From the NCBI GenBank assembly GCA_937871435.1, contig CALMQM010000091.1:1-59493 (forward strand): 59,493 bases of DNA. The letters run 5' to 3'. This document shows positions 18,378-27,653 of the stretch, one piece after another. Position 1 is the stretch's first letter; every line of letters starts with the position of its first letter. The translations under genes and the position numbers were made by a program. This stretch comes from an uncultured Bacteroidota bacterium. GTDB taxonomy: Bacteria; Bacteroidota; Bacteroidia; AKYH767-A; 2013-40CM-41-45. A model generated the notes under the pieces. That model did no database searches. It was not told the origin of the DNA and saw only the letters and a list, made by a program, of their open reading frames with translations.

Positions 18378-18407
18378 TTGCCCGGAACTGCACAATCATT
18401 AATTTTG
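18378..18407 (+). promoter_or_regulatory. Bacteroidetes-type promoter for the WecA-like gene
   Basis: TTG at 18378-18380 and TAATTTTG at 18400-18407 are separated by 19 bases, an ideal match. The start codon lies 36 bases further on. Confidence 0.78.
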
Positions 18408-18443
18408 TCTTCAATCATTTATTAATTCCCTTACACGTATTCG

Positions 18444-19532
18444 ATGAATCAAACCGGCCACTACCTGATTACTGTTCATGGCTTGTTTTTTATAGTTTCC
18501 ATTATTTTCTCTTTTTTGATAAATCGATTGTTCCTGAAATTTGTAAGGACATTAGGTATCAGAAATCAGGATGACACTGTTATACGCTGGGGATCTCAAT
18601 CAAAACCTGCTGTAGGAGGATTTTCATTTTATATTATCTATTTATTATCTGTCATCGCCTACTCCATCTTCTTTGACAGCAATCAGGTATTTCTAAGCAA
18701 AGAGTTTATTGGTATCCTGCTTGCGACAATGCTTGGCTTTCTGCTTGGGCTTGCGGATGACGCGTACAATACGAAACCATTTTTGAAATTCCTGACACAG
18801 GTTACCTGTGCAGTAATACTTATGGTTACAGGCACTGAAATTACTTTGTCTTATGTTGAACCGGTCAATTATGTGATCACAATTTTCTGGGTTGTAGGGA
18901 TCATGAACAGTTTGAATATGCTTGATAACATGGATGCGATCACCACAACTGTGTCGATATCCATTATCTTATCTGCCCTTGCTGTGATGGCATTTCATCA
19001 GGAATTTGGCAGTGTATACTTTATGATTCTTATCGGTGTGATGGCTGCTCTCATTGGATTTTTGTATTTCAACTGGCATCCGTCTAAAATGTATATGGGT
19101 GATACAGGAAGTCAGTTCCTTGGAGTTTTTTTGGCAGCAATCGGTATTAAATACTTATGGAATGCCGAACCACCTTCGGGTGATCTCATCAGTGCCCGGA
19201 ATTTATTACTGCCACTCATTGTTTTCCTGATGCCAATCATTGATACTACTACAGTTGTAATTAACAGGCTGATGAAAGGTCAGAGTCCTTTTGTTGGAGG
19301 AAAGGATCATACAACTCATGCGCTTGCTTATCTTGGTTTAAGTGACCGACAAGTAGCCATGGTGTTTTGGTTTATGACATTACTGTCCTTATTGTTGGTA
19401 GTGATTATAGAAAAGTATCTAAAGAATTGGACACATACCTACACCATAATTTTTTCAGTGTATATTCTGCTTATGTTTTCTTTGTTTTATTATGCTGCTC
19501 AGTCCGTGAAACGGCGAAAAGAAAAAGTCTGA
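18444..19532 (+). CDS. WecA/MraY-like polyprenyl-phosphate sugar-1-phosphate transferase
   Basis: This 362-residue integral membrane enzyme transfers a sugar-1-phosphate from a UDP-sugar to undecaprenyl phosphate and so starts glycan assembly. It has about ten membrane segments and the family motifs GLADD near residue 101, NMLDNMD near 160, MGDTGS near 217 and HTTH near 290 in the position of the His-rich cytoplasmic loop. UDP-GlcNAc or UDP-GalNAc is the usual donor, but this cannot be fixed here. It has its own promoter and is the natural initiator for the glycan built by the surrounding genes. It converges with rdgB with only 5 bases between stops. Confidence 0.9.
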   Translation: MNQTGHYLITVHGLFFIVSIIFSFLINRLFLKFVRTLGIRNQDDTVIRWGSQSKPAVGGFSFYIIYLLSVIAYSIFFDSNQVFLSKEFIGILLATMLGFLLGLADDAYNTKPFLKFLTQVTCAVILMVTGTEITLSYVEPVNYVITIFWVVGIMNSLNMLDNMDAITTTVSISIILSALAVMAFHQEFGSVYFMILIGVMAALIGFLYFNWHPSKMYMGDTGSQFLGVFLAAIGIKYLWNAEPPSGDLISARNLLLPLIVFLMPIIDTTTVVINRLMKGQSPFVGGKDHTTHALAYLGLSDRQVAMVFWFMTLLSLLLVVIIEKYLKNWTHTYTIIFSVYILLMFSLFYYAAQSVKRRKEKV

Positions 19533-19537
19533 TGAAA

Positions 19538-20131
19538 TCACATTGATTTTTCATACTCTTTTTGCTCAAGAAACTCCGATAATTTTTTAACCGCGAGTGA
19601 GCGATGACTGTAGCCATTTTTTTCTTTGAGGGACATTTGAGCAAAAGTTCGCGTGTCACCATCCGGAATAAAAACAGGGTCGTAACCAAATCCTTCAGTA
19701 CCCATCGGAAATTCAGTGATTGTACCTGAAACTGAACCTTCAAAAAGATATTCTTCGTTCCTGATAAATAAGGCAATCACTGTTCTGAATTTAGCGTTAC
19801 GGTTTGATTGTCCAAGCATTTCAGTAAGTACTTTCTGAATATTTTGCTGTGGATCGCAGGCTGGCCCTGAGTACCGGGCAGAATACACTCCTGGTCTCCC
19901 ATCCAATGCATCAATTTCCAATCCGGTATCATCCGCAAAGCAATCCATACCAAATTTATCGTGGATGTAACGCGCTTTTTGTCTTGCGTTATCTTCTAAT
20001 CTGACTCCGGTTTCCGGAAGTTCATCTTCACAGTCGATATCTTTCAAACTGATCAGTTTCATTTCTTTCGGTAATAAAGAGGCTACTTCTTTAATTTTAT
20101 GTTGATTGTTTGTGGCGAATACCAATTTCAT
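19538..20131 (-). CDS. rdgB: XTP/dITP pyrophosphatase (HAM1 family)
   Basis: The 197-residue enzyme hydrolyses non-canonical purine NTPs (ITP, XTP, dITP) to monophosphates and keeps them out of nucleic acids. It begins LVFATNNQHKIKEV and contains CFADDTGLEIDALDGRPGVYSARY and the phosphate-binding FPMGTEGFGYDPVFIPDG, ending with NGYSHRSLAVKKL; all are standard. It is a housekeeping gene lying on the opposite strand inside the polysaccharide region, between the WecA-like gene and gmd. Confidence 0.96.
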   Translation of the reverse strand: MKLVFATNNQHKIKEVASLLPKEMKLISLKDIDCEDELPETGVRLEDNARQKARYIHDKFGMDCFADDTGLEIDALDGRPGVYSARYSGPACDPQQNIQKVLTEMLGQSNRNAKFRTVIALFIRNEEYLFEGSVSGTITEFPMGTEGFGYDPVFIPDGDTRTFAQMSLKEKNGYSHRSLAVKKLSEFLEQKEYEKSM

Positions 20132-20290
20132 CTTTGGGTGAATGCTGGAATTTGAGATGGCAAAGGTGCAAAAAGTTATGTCAATTTTTTTTCCAGAACT
20201 GACTTTGTGCCAACAGTACTATTTGTTCAAAAAACGGTTGAAAATACACTATTATCAAGGATATCAGCCTTTCAAAGAGCAAATAATTTG

Positions 20291-20298
20291 TATCTTTG
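20291..20298 (+). promoter_or_regulatory. -7 element of the gmd promoter
   Basis: TATCTTTG is a full -7 match 46 bases before the gmd ATG. No clear TTG is present 17-23 bases upstream, so the -33 half is weak. Confidence 0.55.
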
Positions 20299-20343
20299 GG
20301 TTTACAAAATCTGTCTGAATTACGGACAGAACAGCACCTGATT

Positions 20344-21456
20344 ATGAAAGTAGCATTGATCACCGGTATTACCGGACAGGACGGAGCATATCTGGCAGAA
20401 TTTCTTCTTAAAAAAGGATATGAAGTCCACGGTATTAAGCGCAGAAGTTCTTTGTTCAATACCGACCGTATTGATCATCTGTATCATGATCCTCATGAAA
20501 AAAATGTAAAGTTTAAATTGCATTATGGTGATCTGACAGACAGCACAAATTTAATTCGCATTATACAGGAAACGCAACCGGATGAAATCTACAATCTGGG
20601 AGCTATGTCGCACGTAAAAGTTAGTTTTGAAACACCTGAATACACCGCGAATGCAGATGGTATCGGAATGCTCCGTATCCTTGAAGCAGTCCGCTTATTA
20701 GGATTGACAAAAAAATGTAAAGTATATCAGGCTTCCACTTCAGAATTGTACGGACTGGTTCAGCAGGTGCCTCAATCAGAAAACACTCCTTTTTATCCCC
20801 GTTCTCCTTATGCGGTCGCGAAATTGTATGCTTACTGGATAACGGTGAATTACCGCGAAGCATACGACATGTTTGCAGTGAATGGTATTTTGTTCAATCA
20901 TGAATCACCACTACGGGGAGAAACATTTGTTTCAAGAAAAATCACTCGTGCTGTAGCTCGTATCGCATTAGGATTGCAAGACCAGGTTTTTCTGGGTAAT
21001 CTGGATTCAAAAAGGGATTGGGGACATGCGAAGGATTATATCGAGGCAATGTGGCTGATGTTACAACAAGACACACCCGAAGATTTTGTTATAGCTACCG
21101 GGGTAACTACACCGGTTCGAGATTTTCTAAAAAAAGCCTTTCAAGAGGTTGGAATCGCCCTGGAATTTAAAGGTGAAGGATTAGAAGAAAAAGCATATGT
21201 TCAGTCTTGTGCAATGAATGAATACCAGCTCCCGATAGGCAAGTTGGTGATGTCAATTGATCCTCGCTATTTTCGACCAACAGAAGTTGAACTACTTATT
21301 GGTGATTCTGGTAAGGCACAAAAGAAACTCGGGTGGAAACCTGTCACTACACTAGAAATGCTCGTTAAAGAGATGATGGCTTTTGATCTGGATTTGTTTA
21401 GAAAAGACAAATTCTTAAAAGAAGGGGGGCACAAGGTTTTTAATTACAATGAATAA
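20344..21456 (+). CDS. gmd: GDP-mannose 4,6-dehydratase
   Basis: The 370-residue SDR enzyme converts GDP-D-mannose to GDP-4-keto-6-deoxy-D-mannose, the first step to GDP-L-fucose. It starts at ATG 20344 ([20 protein letters not shown]); the frame is open from 20296 but that segment overlaps the promoter. Visible features are the NADP-binding TGITGQDG, the STSELYG catalytic Thr/Glu region, the [10 protein letters not shown] Tyr-x3-Lys pair and [16 protein letters not shown]. It overlaps fcl by 8 bases, so the two are co-translated. Confidence 0.96.
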   Translation: MKVALITGITGQDGAYLAEFLLKKGYEVHGIKRRSSLFNTDRIDHLYHDPHEKNVKFKLHYGDLTDSTNLIRIIQETQPDEIYNLGAMSHVKVSFETPEYTANADGIGMLRILEAVRLLGLTKKCKVYQASTSELYGLVQQVPQSENTPFYPRSPYAVAKLYAYWITVNYREAYDMFAVNGILFNHESPLRGETFVSRKITRAVARIALGLQDQVFLGNLDSKRDWGHAKDYIEAMWLMLQQDTPEDFVIATGVTTPVRDFLKKAFQEVGIALEFKGEGLEEKAYVQSCAMNEYQLPIGKLVMSIDPRYFRPTEVELLIGDSGKAQKKLGWKPVTTLEMLVKEMMAFDLDLFRKDKFLKEGGHKVFNYNE

Positions 21457-22399
21457 AGAAGACAAAATATTTGTAGCCGGCCACAACGGAATGGTTGGTT
21501 CAGCTATTGTACGTGAATTGAATTCAAAAGGATATTCGAATTTGCTAATTGCTGACAGATCACAATTGGATTTACGAAACCAAAATTCCGTAACCACTTT
21601 CTTCCAGGATCATCAACCGGATTATGTATTTCTTGCCGCAGCAAAAGTTGGCGGAATACAGGCAAACAATTTATTCAGGGCAGAGTTTTTATATGATAAT
21701 TTAGCGATTGAATTGAATGTAATTCAATCCGCTTATCGTTTCGGAGTTAAAAAATTATTTTTTCTTGGTTCTTCGTGCATTTATCCTAAGCAAGCACCGC
21801 AGCCTCTGAAGGAAGAATATCTCTTATCCGGATACCTTGAAGAAACCAATGAGCCATATGCAATTGCAAAAATTGCAGGAATAAAATTATGTGAAGCTTA
21901 TCGTGATCAATACGGGTGCAACTTTATTTCTGCAATGCCCACAAATCTCTATGGACCCAATGATAATTACCATCCCGAACACTCTCATGTGTTGCCCGCA
22001 CTTCTCCGAAAATTTCACGAAGCAAAAGTCAATTCTTATCCATTCGTTGAAGTTTGGGGAACAGGTATGCCGAGAAGAGAATTCCTCCATGTTGACGATT
22101 TAGCAAATGCCTGCGTTTTCCTTATGGAAAACTATAATGAAAAACAATTTCTGAACATCGGCTTTGGTGAAGATATAAGCATCGCAGAACTCGCCAAAAT
22201 GATTAAAGAGATTACCGAATATCCCGGAGACATTCGTTTCAATACTTCCAAACCAGACGGAACTGCCAGAAAATTACTGGACTCCGGACGGATTCAATCT
22301 CTCAAATGGAAAGCAAAAATTGAATTGAAGAATGGCATCCATAGCACCTACCAAAATTTTCTCCAAGGTCTGGAGCAACATATTTTATCTTCCCGTTAA
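21449..22399 (+). CDS. fcl: GDP-L-fucose synthase
   Basis: The 316-residue enzyme epimerises and reduces GDP-4-keto-6-deoxymannose to GDP-L-fucose with NADPH. It has the nucleotide-binding [17 protein letters not shown], the catalytic GSSCIYP Ser/Cys region, [10 protein letters not shown] with the Tyr-x3-Lys pair, and [21 protein letters not shown]. It overlaps gmd by 8 bases and completes the GDP-fucose pair. The next gene is a glycosyltransferase that could use the product. Confidence 0.96.
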   Translation: MNKEDKIFVAGHNGMVGSAIVRELNSKGYSNLLIADRSQLDLRNQNSVTTFFQDHQPDYVFLAAAKVGGIQANNLFRAEFLYDNLAIELNVIQSAYRFGVKKLFFLGSSCIYPKQAPQPLKEEYLLSGYLEETNEPYAIAKIAGIKLCEAYRDQYGCNFISAMPTNLYGPNDNYHPEHSHVLPALLRKFHEAKVNSYPFVEVWGTGMPRREFLHVDDLANACVFLMENYNEKQFLNIGFGEDISIAELAKMIKEITEYPGDIRFNTSKPDGTARKLLDSGRIQSLKWKAKIELKNGIHSTYQNFLQGLEQHILSSR

Positions 22400-22411
22400 T
22401 CTATTAATTCA

Positions 22412-23362
22412 ATGGCTGCACCTATTGTTTTATTTGTTTATAACAGACCACAACATACATTAAAAACACTCGATGCCTTACAATCGAACATTGATTCGGA
22501 TCAAGCGGAAGTAATAGTCTATGCTGATGGTCCAAAATCCGGTGCAACAGATGACGTTCTGGAAAAGATTGAAGAAACACGAAAACTATTCAGCAGAAAA
22601 TTCCGGTTTAAAAATTTAACCTTAATCGCAAGCGACAAAAATACAGGGTGCGCGAATTCTATTATTCACGGAATCAGTGAGACACTACAAGCGTATTCGA
22701 AAGCAATTATTTTGGAAGACGACATTCATACGTCACCTTATTTTTTGAGGTATTGCAATCTTGCTCTCGATAAATATGAACTGAGAGAAGATGTGATGGC
22801 AATATCCGGATATGTGTATCCAATAAGAAAAAAAATGAAGCACTCTTATTTTGTTCGTACCGGAGCCGCATGGGGATGGGCTACATGGGCAAGAGCATGG
22901 AAACAATTCAGTACCGAACCAGTTCACTTATTGGATTCTATTGAGCAAACAGGAAAAAAATCTATTGAACAAGCAGGAAAAAAAAGAGAGTTTAATTTTA
23001 ACAATAGTTACGATTTTTATAAGATGCTGGAACAACAGCGGGATGGTGAAATTGATGCATGGTGTATCCGTTGGTATGCTTCTATTTTTTTAAATAACGG
23101 TTTGTGTTTGTATCCTGCCGAAACGCTGACAATTAATATTGGCCAGGACGGTTCAGGTACTCATTATACCGAAAAAAACAATGACCCTAATTTCATTCAG
23201 CAAATTCTGAATATGTCGGAAAATCCGGATAACTATTTATTTCCTGATCTAATTACCGAAAGTGAAGAAGGTAGAAAACAATTTGAAACTTACTTTCAGG
23301 AAATATCAAGTGGTGGTCGAATGCAACGGTTAAAAAATCTTGTTAAAAAACTAATACACTGA
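22412..23362 (+). CDS. GT-A fold glycosyltransferase (GNT-I/HlpA-like)
   Basis: The 316-residue protein begins APIVLFVYNRPQHTLKTLDAL and contains VIVYADGPKSG, DKNTGCANSIIHGI, the acidic ILEDDI motif (metal and donor binding) and WGWATWARAWKQF. All are typical of the GNT-I-like family often labelled sugar transferase or HlpA-like. It probably transfers a sugar from a nucleotide donor; GDP-fucose is plausible from context only. It carries an in-frame 24-base duplication at 22937-22984 that repeats SIEQ(T/A)GKK. Its TGA stop overlaps the ATG of the kinase gene by one base, linking the fucose genes to the phosphoramidate cassette. Confidence 0.82.
   Translation: MAAPIVLFVYNRPQHTLKTLDALQSNIDSDQAEVIVYADGPKSGATDDVLEKIEETRKLFSRKFRFKNLTLIASDKNTGCANSIIHGISETLQAYSKAIILEDDIHTSPYFLRYCNLALDKYELREDVMAISGYVYPIRKKMKHSYFVRTGAAWGWATWARAWKQFSTEPVHLLDSIEQTGKKSIEQAGKKREFNFNNSYDFYKMLEQQRDGEIDAWCIRWYASIFLNNGLCLYPAETLTINIGQDGSGTHYTEKNNDPNFIQQILNMSENPDNYLFPDLITESEEGRKQFETYFQEISSGGRMQRLKNLVKKLIH
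22937..22984 (+). repeat. 24-base in-frame tandem duplication
   Basis: Two 24-base units differ at only two positions (22945/22969 and 22949/22973 region) and encode SIEQTGKK then SIEQAGKK. This is a recent-looking insertion in a surface loop of the glycosyltransferase. Confidence 0.9.
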
Positions 23363-23871
23363 TGGCAAAATTAATCTGGATAACTGGACTTGCCGGATCA
23401 GGAAAAACAACTTTAGCCAGGGAAGTATATACACAATTGAAAAAAGTATATTCGAATGTTGTCTTGATTGACGGAGATCATCTGAGAGAAATATTTGGTG
23501 GTGAGCATGGATATAGTACAGAAGATCGATTGGAAAATGCACGACGGTTAAGCAGACTTTGCCATTTTCTTATCAGTGAAAATATTCATGTTGTGTGTTC
23601 AACAATGTCATTGTACAAGGAAATTCATGACTACAACCGAAAAAACTTTAAGGATTATTTCGATATTTTTCTTGATATACCAATGGAAGTACTGATTAAG
23701 CGTGATAAGAAACAATTGTATTCAAACGCTCTGGCTGGAAAAACAGAAAATGTCGTTGGCATTAATCAGGAATATGATAAACCAGAATCTCCTAAAATGA
23801 CTCTTCATGAATTTCAATTATCACAGTTGCCAAAACTTGCTTCAGAAATCATACAGACAGTTCACTTATAA
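23362..23871 (+). CDS. CysC-like kinase, probable cytidine diphosphoramidate kinase (Cj1415-type)
   Basis: The 169-residue P-loop kinase resembles adenylyl-sulfate kinase: Walker A GLAGSGKTT (residues 9-17) and the DGD substrate motif (37-39) are intact. The middle segment (CSTMSLYKEIHDYNR) differs from the usual APS kinase sequence. No sulfate adenylyltransferase is nearby; instead the next genes are the glutamine kinase, hydrolase and cytidylyltransferase of the C. jejuni phosphoramidate pathway. There the homologue Cj1415 phosphorylates the ribose 3'-OH of CDP-amidate, giving 3'-phospho-CDP-amidate. I infer the same reaction. It starts at ATG 23362, overlapping the upstream stop by one base. 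True APS kinase is the alternative. Confidence 0.8.
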   Translation: MAKLIWITGLAGSGKTTLAREVYTQLKKVYSNVVLIDGDHLREIFGGEHGYSTEDRLENARRLSRLCHFLISENIHVVCSTMSLYKEIHDYNRKNFKDYFDIFLDIPMEVLIKRDKKQLYSNALAGKTENVVGINQEYDKPESPKMTLHEFQLSQLPKLASEIIQTVHL

Positions 23872-23883
23872 TTTTAGTCACCA

Positions 23884-24648
23884 ATGAAACAAGGGGATTT
23901 TACCCAGCTCGCCGAAAGCTATAAACACCGCACAGGATATTCAGAAGACATTCTCCGATATATTTCGCAGCATGCTGAACGTTCATTCAAGGAACTTAAA
24001 GTGGCGGACGTAGGAGCCGGCACAGGGAAATTAACAGAAAATCTTGCTGATCTGGGCTATGCCATCACAGCTGTAGAACCCAACGATGCAATGCGCGAAG
24101 AGGGAAAACGGTATACCGCAGGAAAGAATGTTACCTGGCAAAAAGGAAGCGGAGAAGAAACAGGGCTGGCAACAAATTCCATGAACTGGTTATTGATGGG
24201 CTCATCCTTTCATTGGGTAGACTTTATGAAGGGTTTGAAAGAGTTCAATCGTGTACTGATGAATGGCGGATTTTTTACAGCGATCTGGAACCCAAGAAAC
24301 CTTGAAGCAAGTGAATTGCACATGTCGATTGAAAATCAAATCCGAAAAATGGTACCAGATTTAAAACGGGTGTCTTCCGGATCAGGTGAATTTACCAAAA
24401 CACTTAGCAGGGAACTTGCTGCAAGTGGAATATTCACTGAAGTGATTTATATGGAACAGCAATATGACGTGGTCATGAGTGTTGACAGGTATATGGGCGC
24501 CTGGCATTCCACAAATGATATACAGGCACAAGCAGGACCCGATACCTGGAAAAAAATTATTTCCATGATAGAATTTGAAATAAAAAATCTTCCGGAGATA
24601 ATTGTTCCTTACAAATCCAGAGCATGGACTGGCAAAAGTATTAAGTAA
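23884..24648 (+). CDS. class I SAM methyltransferase of the phosphoramidate cassette
   Basis: The 254-residue protein has a Rossmann methyltransferase fold with motif I ADVGAGTGK (residues 41-49), the acidic AVEPNDAMREEG near 63 and the FHWVDFMKGLKEFNRVL segment near 110. In C. jejuni, methyltransferases Cj1419 and Cj1420 accompany the phosphoramidate genes and are assigned to O-methylation of the phosphoramidate; this gene sits in the matching place, between the kinase and glutamine kinase genes. Only one such gene is present here, against two in C. jejuni. Whether it acts on the phosphoramidate or the sugar cannot be read from sequence. Confidence 0.78.
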   Translation: MKQGDFTQLAESYKHRTGYSEDILRYISQHAERSFKELKVADVGAGTGKLTENLADLGYAITAVEPNDAMREEGKRYTAGKNVTWQKGSGEETGLATNSMNWLLMGSSFHWVDFMKGLKEFNRVLMNGGFFTAIWNPRNLEASELHMSIENQIRKMVPDLKRVSSGSGEFTKTLSRELAASGIFTEVIYMEQQYDVVMSVDRYMGAWHSTNDIQAQAGPDTWKKIISMIEFEIKNLPEIIVPYKSRAWTGKSIK

Positions 24649-24651
24649 ATC

Positions 24652-27018
24652 ATGATACAATTAGGTACCAAAGCTGAATCATTGCGAAAGCTGCAGGGAA
24701 AACTTACTACTGCTCTGATTCTGGATACCTATGTTTTTACTACTGCCGCGTGGAAATCATCTCCTGATATTGTTTGTGAAAATATCCGGCAATATTTCGC
24801 TAATGTATCAAAGGTGATTGTGCGCAGCTCTGCTTCAACAGAAGATACCGCAGAGAGTTCAAATGCCGGACATTTTGTGTCTGTAGGAAATATTTCACTT
24901 CAATCAAATGAAGAACTACAAAATGCAATAGCCAGAGTAGTTGAATCCTATGATTCAAATTCCGGAAACGAACAAGTTCTTGTTCAGGAATACTTGCAGG
25001 ATATCCGGATGAGCGGAGTCGCATTTACCAGGGACCTTGAAACAAATAACGATTATTATGTCATCAATTACGATGATGAGAATAATTCTTCCGATACTGT
25101 TACCGGAGGTCATGGTTCCGGATTGAAGACATTCTATCGATGGAAACATTTTGATGGAAAGGTGACTGATCCGTCTATGGAAAGGATCATTCGTTTATTA
25201 CAGGAGCTTGAATCGCTAACAGGAATCGACGGACTGGATGTAGAGTTTGCGTTTGACAAGAAAGACAGGTTGTATTTACTCCAGGTTCGGCCGATTGCAG
25301 ATAAAATAAATAAACAATTGATCCCGGGTGATTATTCAAATTACCTGTTAAAGATTTACAAGAAGATTCAAAAACTAAATCTTCCGCATCCGAATTTATA
25401 TGGATCAAAGACGGTGTTGGGAATCATGCCTGATTGGAACCCGGCAGAGATTATCGGAACAAAACCCGGGATGCTCGCTTTGTCTATCTACAAAGAACTG
25501 ATCACGGATTCTATCTGGGCTTATCAACGAAATAATTACGGATACAAAAATCTCCGTAGTTTTCCATTGCTCATTTCTCTATTCGGTCAGCCATATATAG
25601 ATGTCAGAGTAAGTTTCAATTCATTTATTCCTGCAGCTATTCCGGATTCACTTTCACATAAGATCGCGAATTATTACCTGAAGCAGCTTGAACTTTTCCC
25701 TTCTGATCACGATAAAATAGAATTCAATATCGTTTTTTCCTGTTATAATCTGGATCTTGAAAAACGACTTGAAGTATTATCCCGCAACGGATTTTCGATT
25801 GAAGAAATTAGTTTATTCCGAAACGCGTTACTGGATCTGACCAGACAAATTATTCATCCTGAAAAAGGAATTTACAAAAAGGATATTGAAAAGATAAACC
25901 TTCTGGATAACAGGCGAAAGGCAATCCTGGAAAGTGAAATGAGTTTGGTAGATAAAATCTACTGGCTTATTGAAGAATGTAAACGGTATGGAACTCTACC
26001 TTTTGCAGGATTAGCAAGAGCTGCGTTTATTGGAATGCAATTCTTAAAATCATTTGTCAATCTCGGTTTGTTCACTCCGCATGAGTACGATCTGTTTCTG
26101 AGTGGATTAAATACAGTATCAAAACAACTAAAAACGGACCATGAAAATCTTCAAAACGGAACTCTCAAGAAAGTTGATTTTCTCCTAAAATACGGACATT
26201 TACGTCCCGGGACTTACGATATACTTTCTGAAAGATACGATACTGCTTTTGATAAATACTTCAGTGATCATCAGAAAGAACAGAATTCTACAGGAAGCAA
26301 TGATATCGGGATTTATCAAATTTCTCCTGAAATAAAAACGAGGCTGGACGAATCCCTTGATAAAAGTAAGATAGGTGTAAATGCAACACAATTGCTGCAT
26401 TACATTCAATCTGCAATTGAAGCAAGAGAGTATTCTAAGTTTGTCTTTACAAAATGTCTTAGTGATATTCTGGAATTAATAGCTGAATTTGGAAAACAAC
26501 TTTCAATTTCCAGGCAAGATCTGGCACACCTTGATATTACTGAAATAATGCACTTATATGCTGCAGTCGATGAACGTGACGTCAAGGACATTCTGGAAAT
26601 CAATATTCGTCAAAACAAAGTATTGCATGAACTATTGCTTAATATCAAACTACCCTATCTCATAACTAAACCGGAAGATGTGTATCAGTTTTATTCCGGA
26701 AATGATGAACCGAATTATATCACACATAAAAATGTCATAGCTGCTGTAGAAACACAGGATCATTTGTTTACCAGTTCACTGGAAGGAAAGATTGTGTGTG
26801 TTACCAGTGCAGATCCCGGGTTTGACTGGTTATTTTCAAAAAATATTGCAGGCTTAATTACTTTGTATGGAGGAGTAAATTCACACATGGCTATACGCTG
26901 CGCAGAATTGCGACTACCAGCCATCATCGGCTGCGGAGAAGTAAATTATAAGTTATGGAGTAATGCGAATACACTTGAAATTGATTGCGGAAACAAATTG
27001 GTTAAAGTAATCAACTGA
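24652..27018 (+). CDS. PEP synthase-like L-glutamine kinase (Cj1418-type)
   Basis: The 788-residue protein joins an N-terminal PPDK/PEP-synthase ATP-grasp domain to a C-terminal swivelling phosphohistidine domain. The ATP-grasp part covers about residues 1-220 (VIVRSSASTEDTAESSNAG, VLVQEYLQ, VEFAFDKKDRLYLLQVRPI). The C-terminal domain has GGVNSHMAIRCAEL with the phospho-accepting H745. There is no PEP/pyruvate-binding TIM barrel. This domain set matches C. jejuni Cj1418, which uses ATP to phosphorylate the amide of L-glutamine, the first step in phosphoramidate synthesis. The neighbours on the 3' side are the next two enzymes of that pathway, which makes the assignment strong. It begins 3 bases after the methyltransferase gene. 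Confidence 0.88.
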   Translation: MIQLGTKAESLRKLQGKLTTALILDTYVFTTAAWKSSPDIVCENIRQYFANVSKVIVRSSASTEDTAESSNAGHFVSVGNISLQSNEELQNAIARVVESYDSNSGNEQVLVQEYLQDIRMSGVAFTRDLETNNDYYVINYDDENNSSDTVTGGHGSGLKTFYRWKHFDGKVTDPSMERIIRLLQELESLTGIDGLDVEFAFDKKDRLYLLQVRPIADKINKQLIPGDYSNYLLKIYKKIQKLNLPHPNLYGSKTVLGIMPDWNPAEIIGTKPGMLALSIYKELITDSIWAYQRNNYGYKNLRSFPLLISLFGQPYIDVRVSFNSFIPAAIPDSLSHKIANYYLKQLELFPSDHDKIEFNIVFSCYNLDLEKRLEVLSRNGFSIEEISLFRNALLDLTRQIIHPEKGIYKKDIEKINLLDNRRKAILESEMSLVDKIYWLIEECKRYGTLPFAGLARAAFIGMQFLKSFVNLGLFTPHEYDLFLSGLNTVSKQLKTDHENLQNGTLKKVDFLLKYGHLRPGTYDILSERYDTAFDKYFSDHQKEQNSTGSNDIGIYQISPEIKTRLDESLDKSKIGVNATQLLHYIQSAIEAREYSKFVFTKCLSDILELIAEFGKQLSISRQDLAHLDITEIMHLYAAVDERDVKDILEINIRQNKVLHELLLNIKLPYLITKPEDVYQFYSGNDEPNYITHKNVIAAVETQDHLFTSSLEGKIVCVTSADPGFDWLFSKNIAGLITLYGGVNSHMAIRCAELRLPAIIGCGEVNYKLWSNANTLEIDCGNKLVKVIN

Positions 27019-27025
27019 TGTAACG

Positions 27026-27649
27026 ATGAAAAAAATTCTGATTACTCCGCGTATAAATGTATTTGAAAAGTACAATGAAGTACATACCAGCCTGGATTTG
27101 CAATGGGGAACATTCGCGAATGCATGTGGATTGATTTTGATTCCGGTTATTTATACAATTCCTGTCAGCCATTATCTCAGGGAAATAGAACCGGATGGAA
27201 TTCTACTTACCGGTGGAAATGATTTACTTTCCATCGATCCACAACCCATCCATGCAATACGTGAAAATTACGAACTCGAACTCATCAATGAAGCTAAGCG
27301 ATGGAATATTCCAATGATTGGTGTGTGTAAGGGTGCACAGCTCCTCGCCTATCACTTCGGTTCTTCCGTGGAAAAAATAGAAGGACATGTTATTCCTGAA
27401 CACGAAGTGAAATCAACAACTCAGATTTCTGATATGTGGAGTAAAATTCAGAAAGTGAATTCCTACCATAATTTTGGAATTAAAAATCTGTTGGCGCCAC
27501 TTCAGAGTAAGCTTCAGGCAAATGATTCAAGTAGCGAGGCATTTCAACATGAGAGCCTGAATATAACAGGTTTGTTATGGCATCCTGAACGCTATCATGA
27601 GCCAAGAAATGAAGACATAACTATTTTTAAATCGATCTACAATTCCTGA
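27026..27649 (+). CDS. class I glutamine amidotransferase-like hydrolase, probable gamma-glutamyl-CDP-amidate hydrolase (Cj1417-type)
   Basis: The 207-residue protein is a peptidase C26/class I GATase domain without a synthetase partner. The nucleophile elbow is IGVCKGAQ with Cys101, and the His/Glu pair is in LLWHPERYHE (H186, E188); the oxyanion segment is LLTGGNDLL. Ordinary relatives cleave gamma-glutamyl bonds. In C. jejuni the homologue Cj1417 hydrolyses gamma-glutamyl-CDP-amidate to glutamate and CDP-amidate. Position between the glutamine kinase (7 bases) and the cytidylyltransferase (4 bases) genes supports that role. A gamma-glutamyl-GABA hydrolase (PuuD type) is the non-contextual alternative. 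Confidence 0.86.
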   Translation: MKKILITPRINVFEKYNEVHTSLDLQWGTFANACGLILIPVIYTIPVSHYLREIEPDGILLTGGNDLLSIDPQPIHAIRENYELELINEAKRWNIPMIGVCKGAQLLAYHFGSSVEKIEGHVIPEHEVKSTTQISDMWSKIQKVNSYHNFGIKNLLAPLQSKLQANDSSSEAFQHESLNITGLLWHPERYHEPRNEDITIFKSIYNS

Positions 27650-27653
27650 TTCA

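Noticed and set aside
24652-27018. Phosphoenolpyruvate synthase
   Set aside because: The protein has the ATP-grasp and phosphohistidine domains but not the C-terminal PEP/pyruvate-binding barrel.
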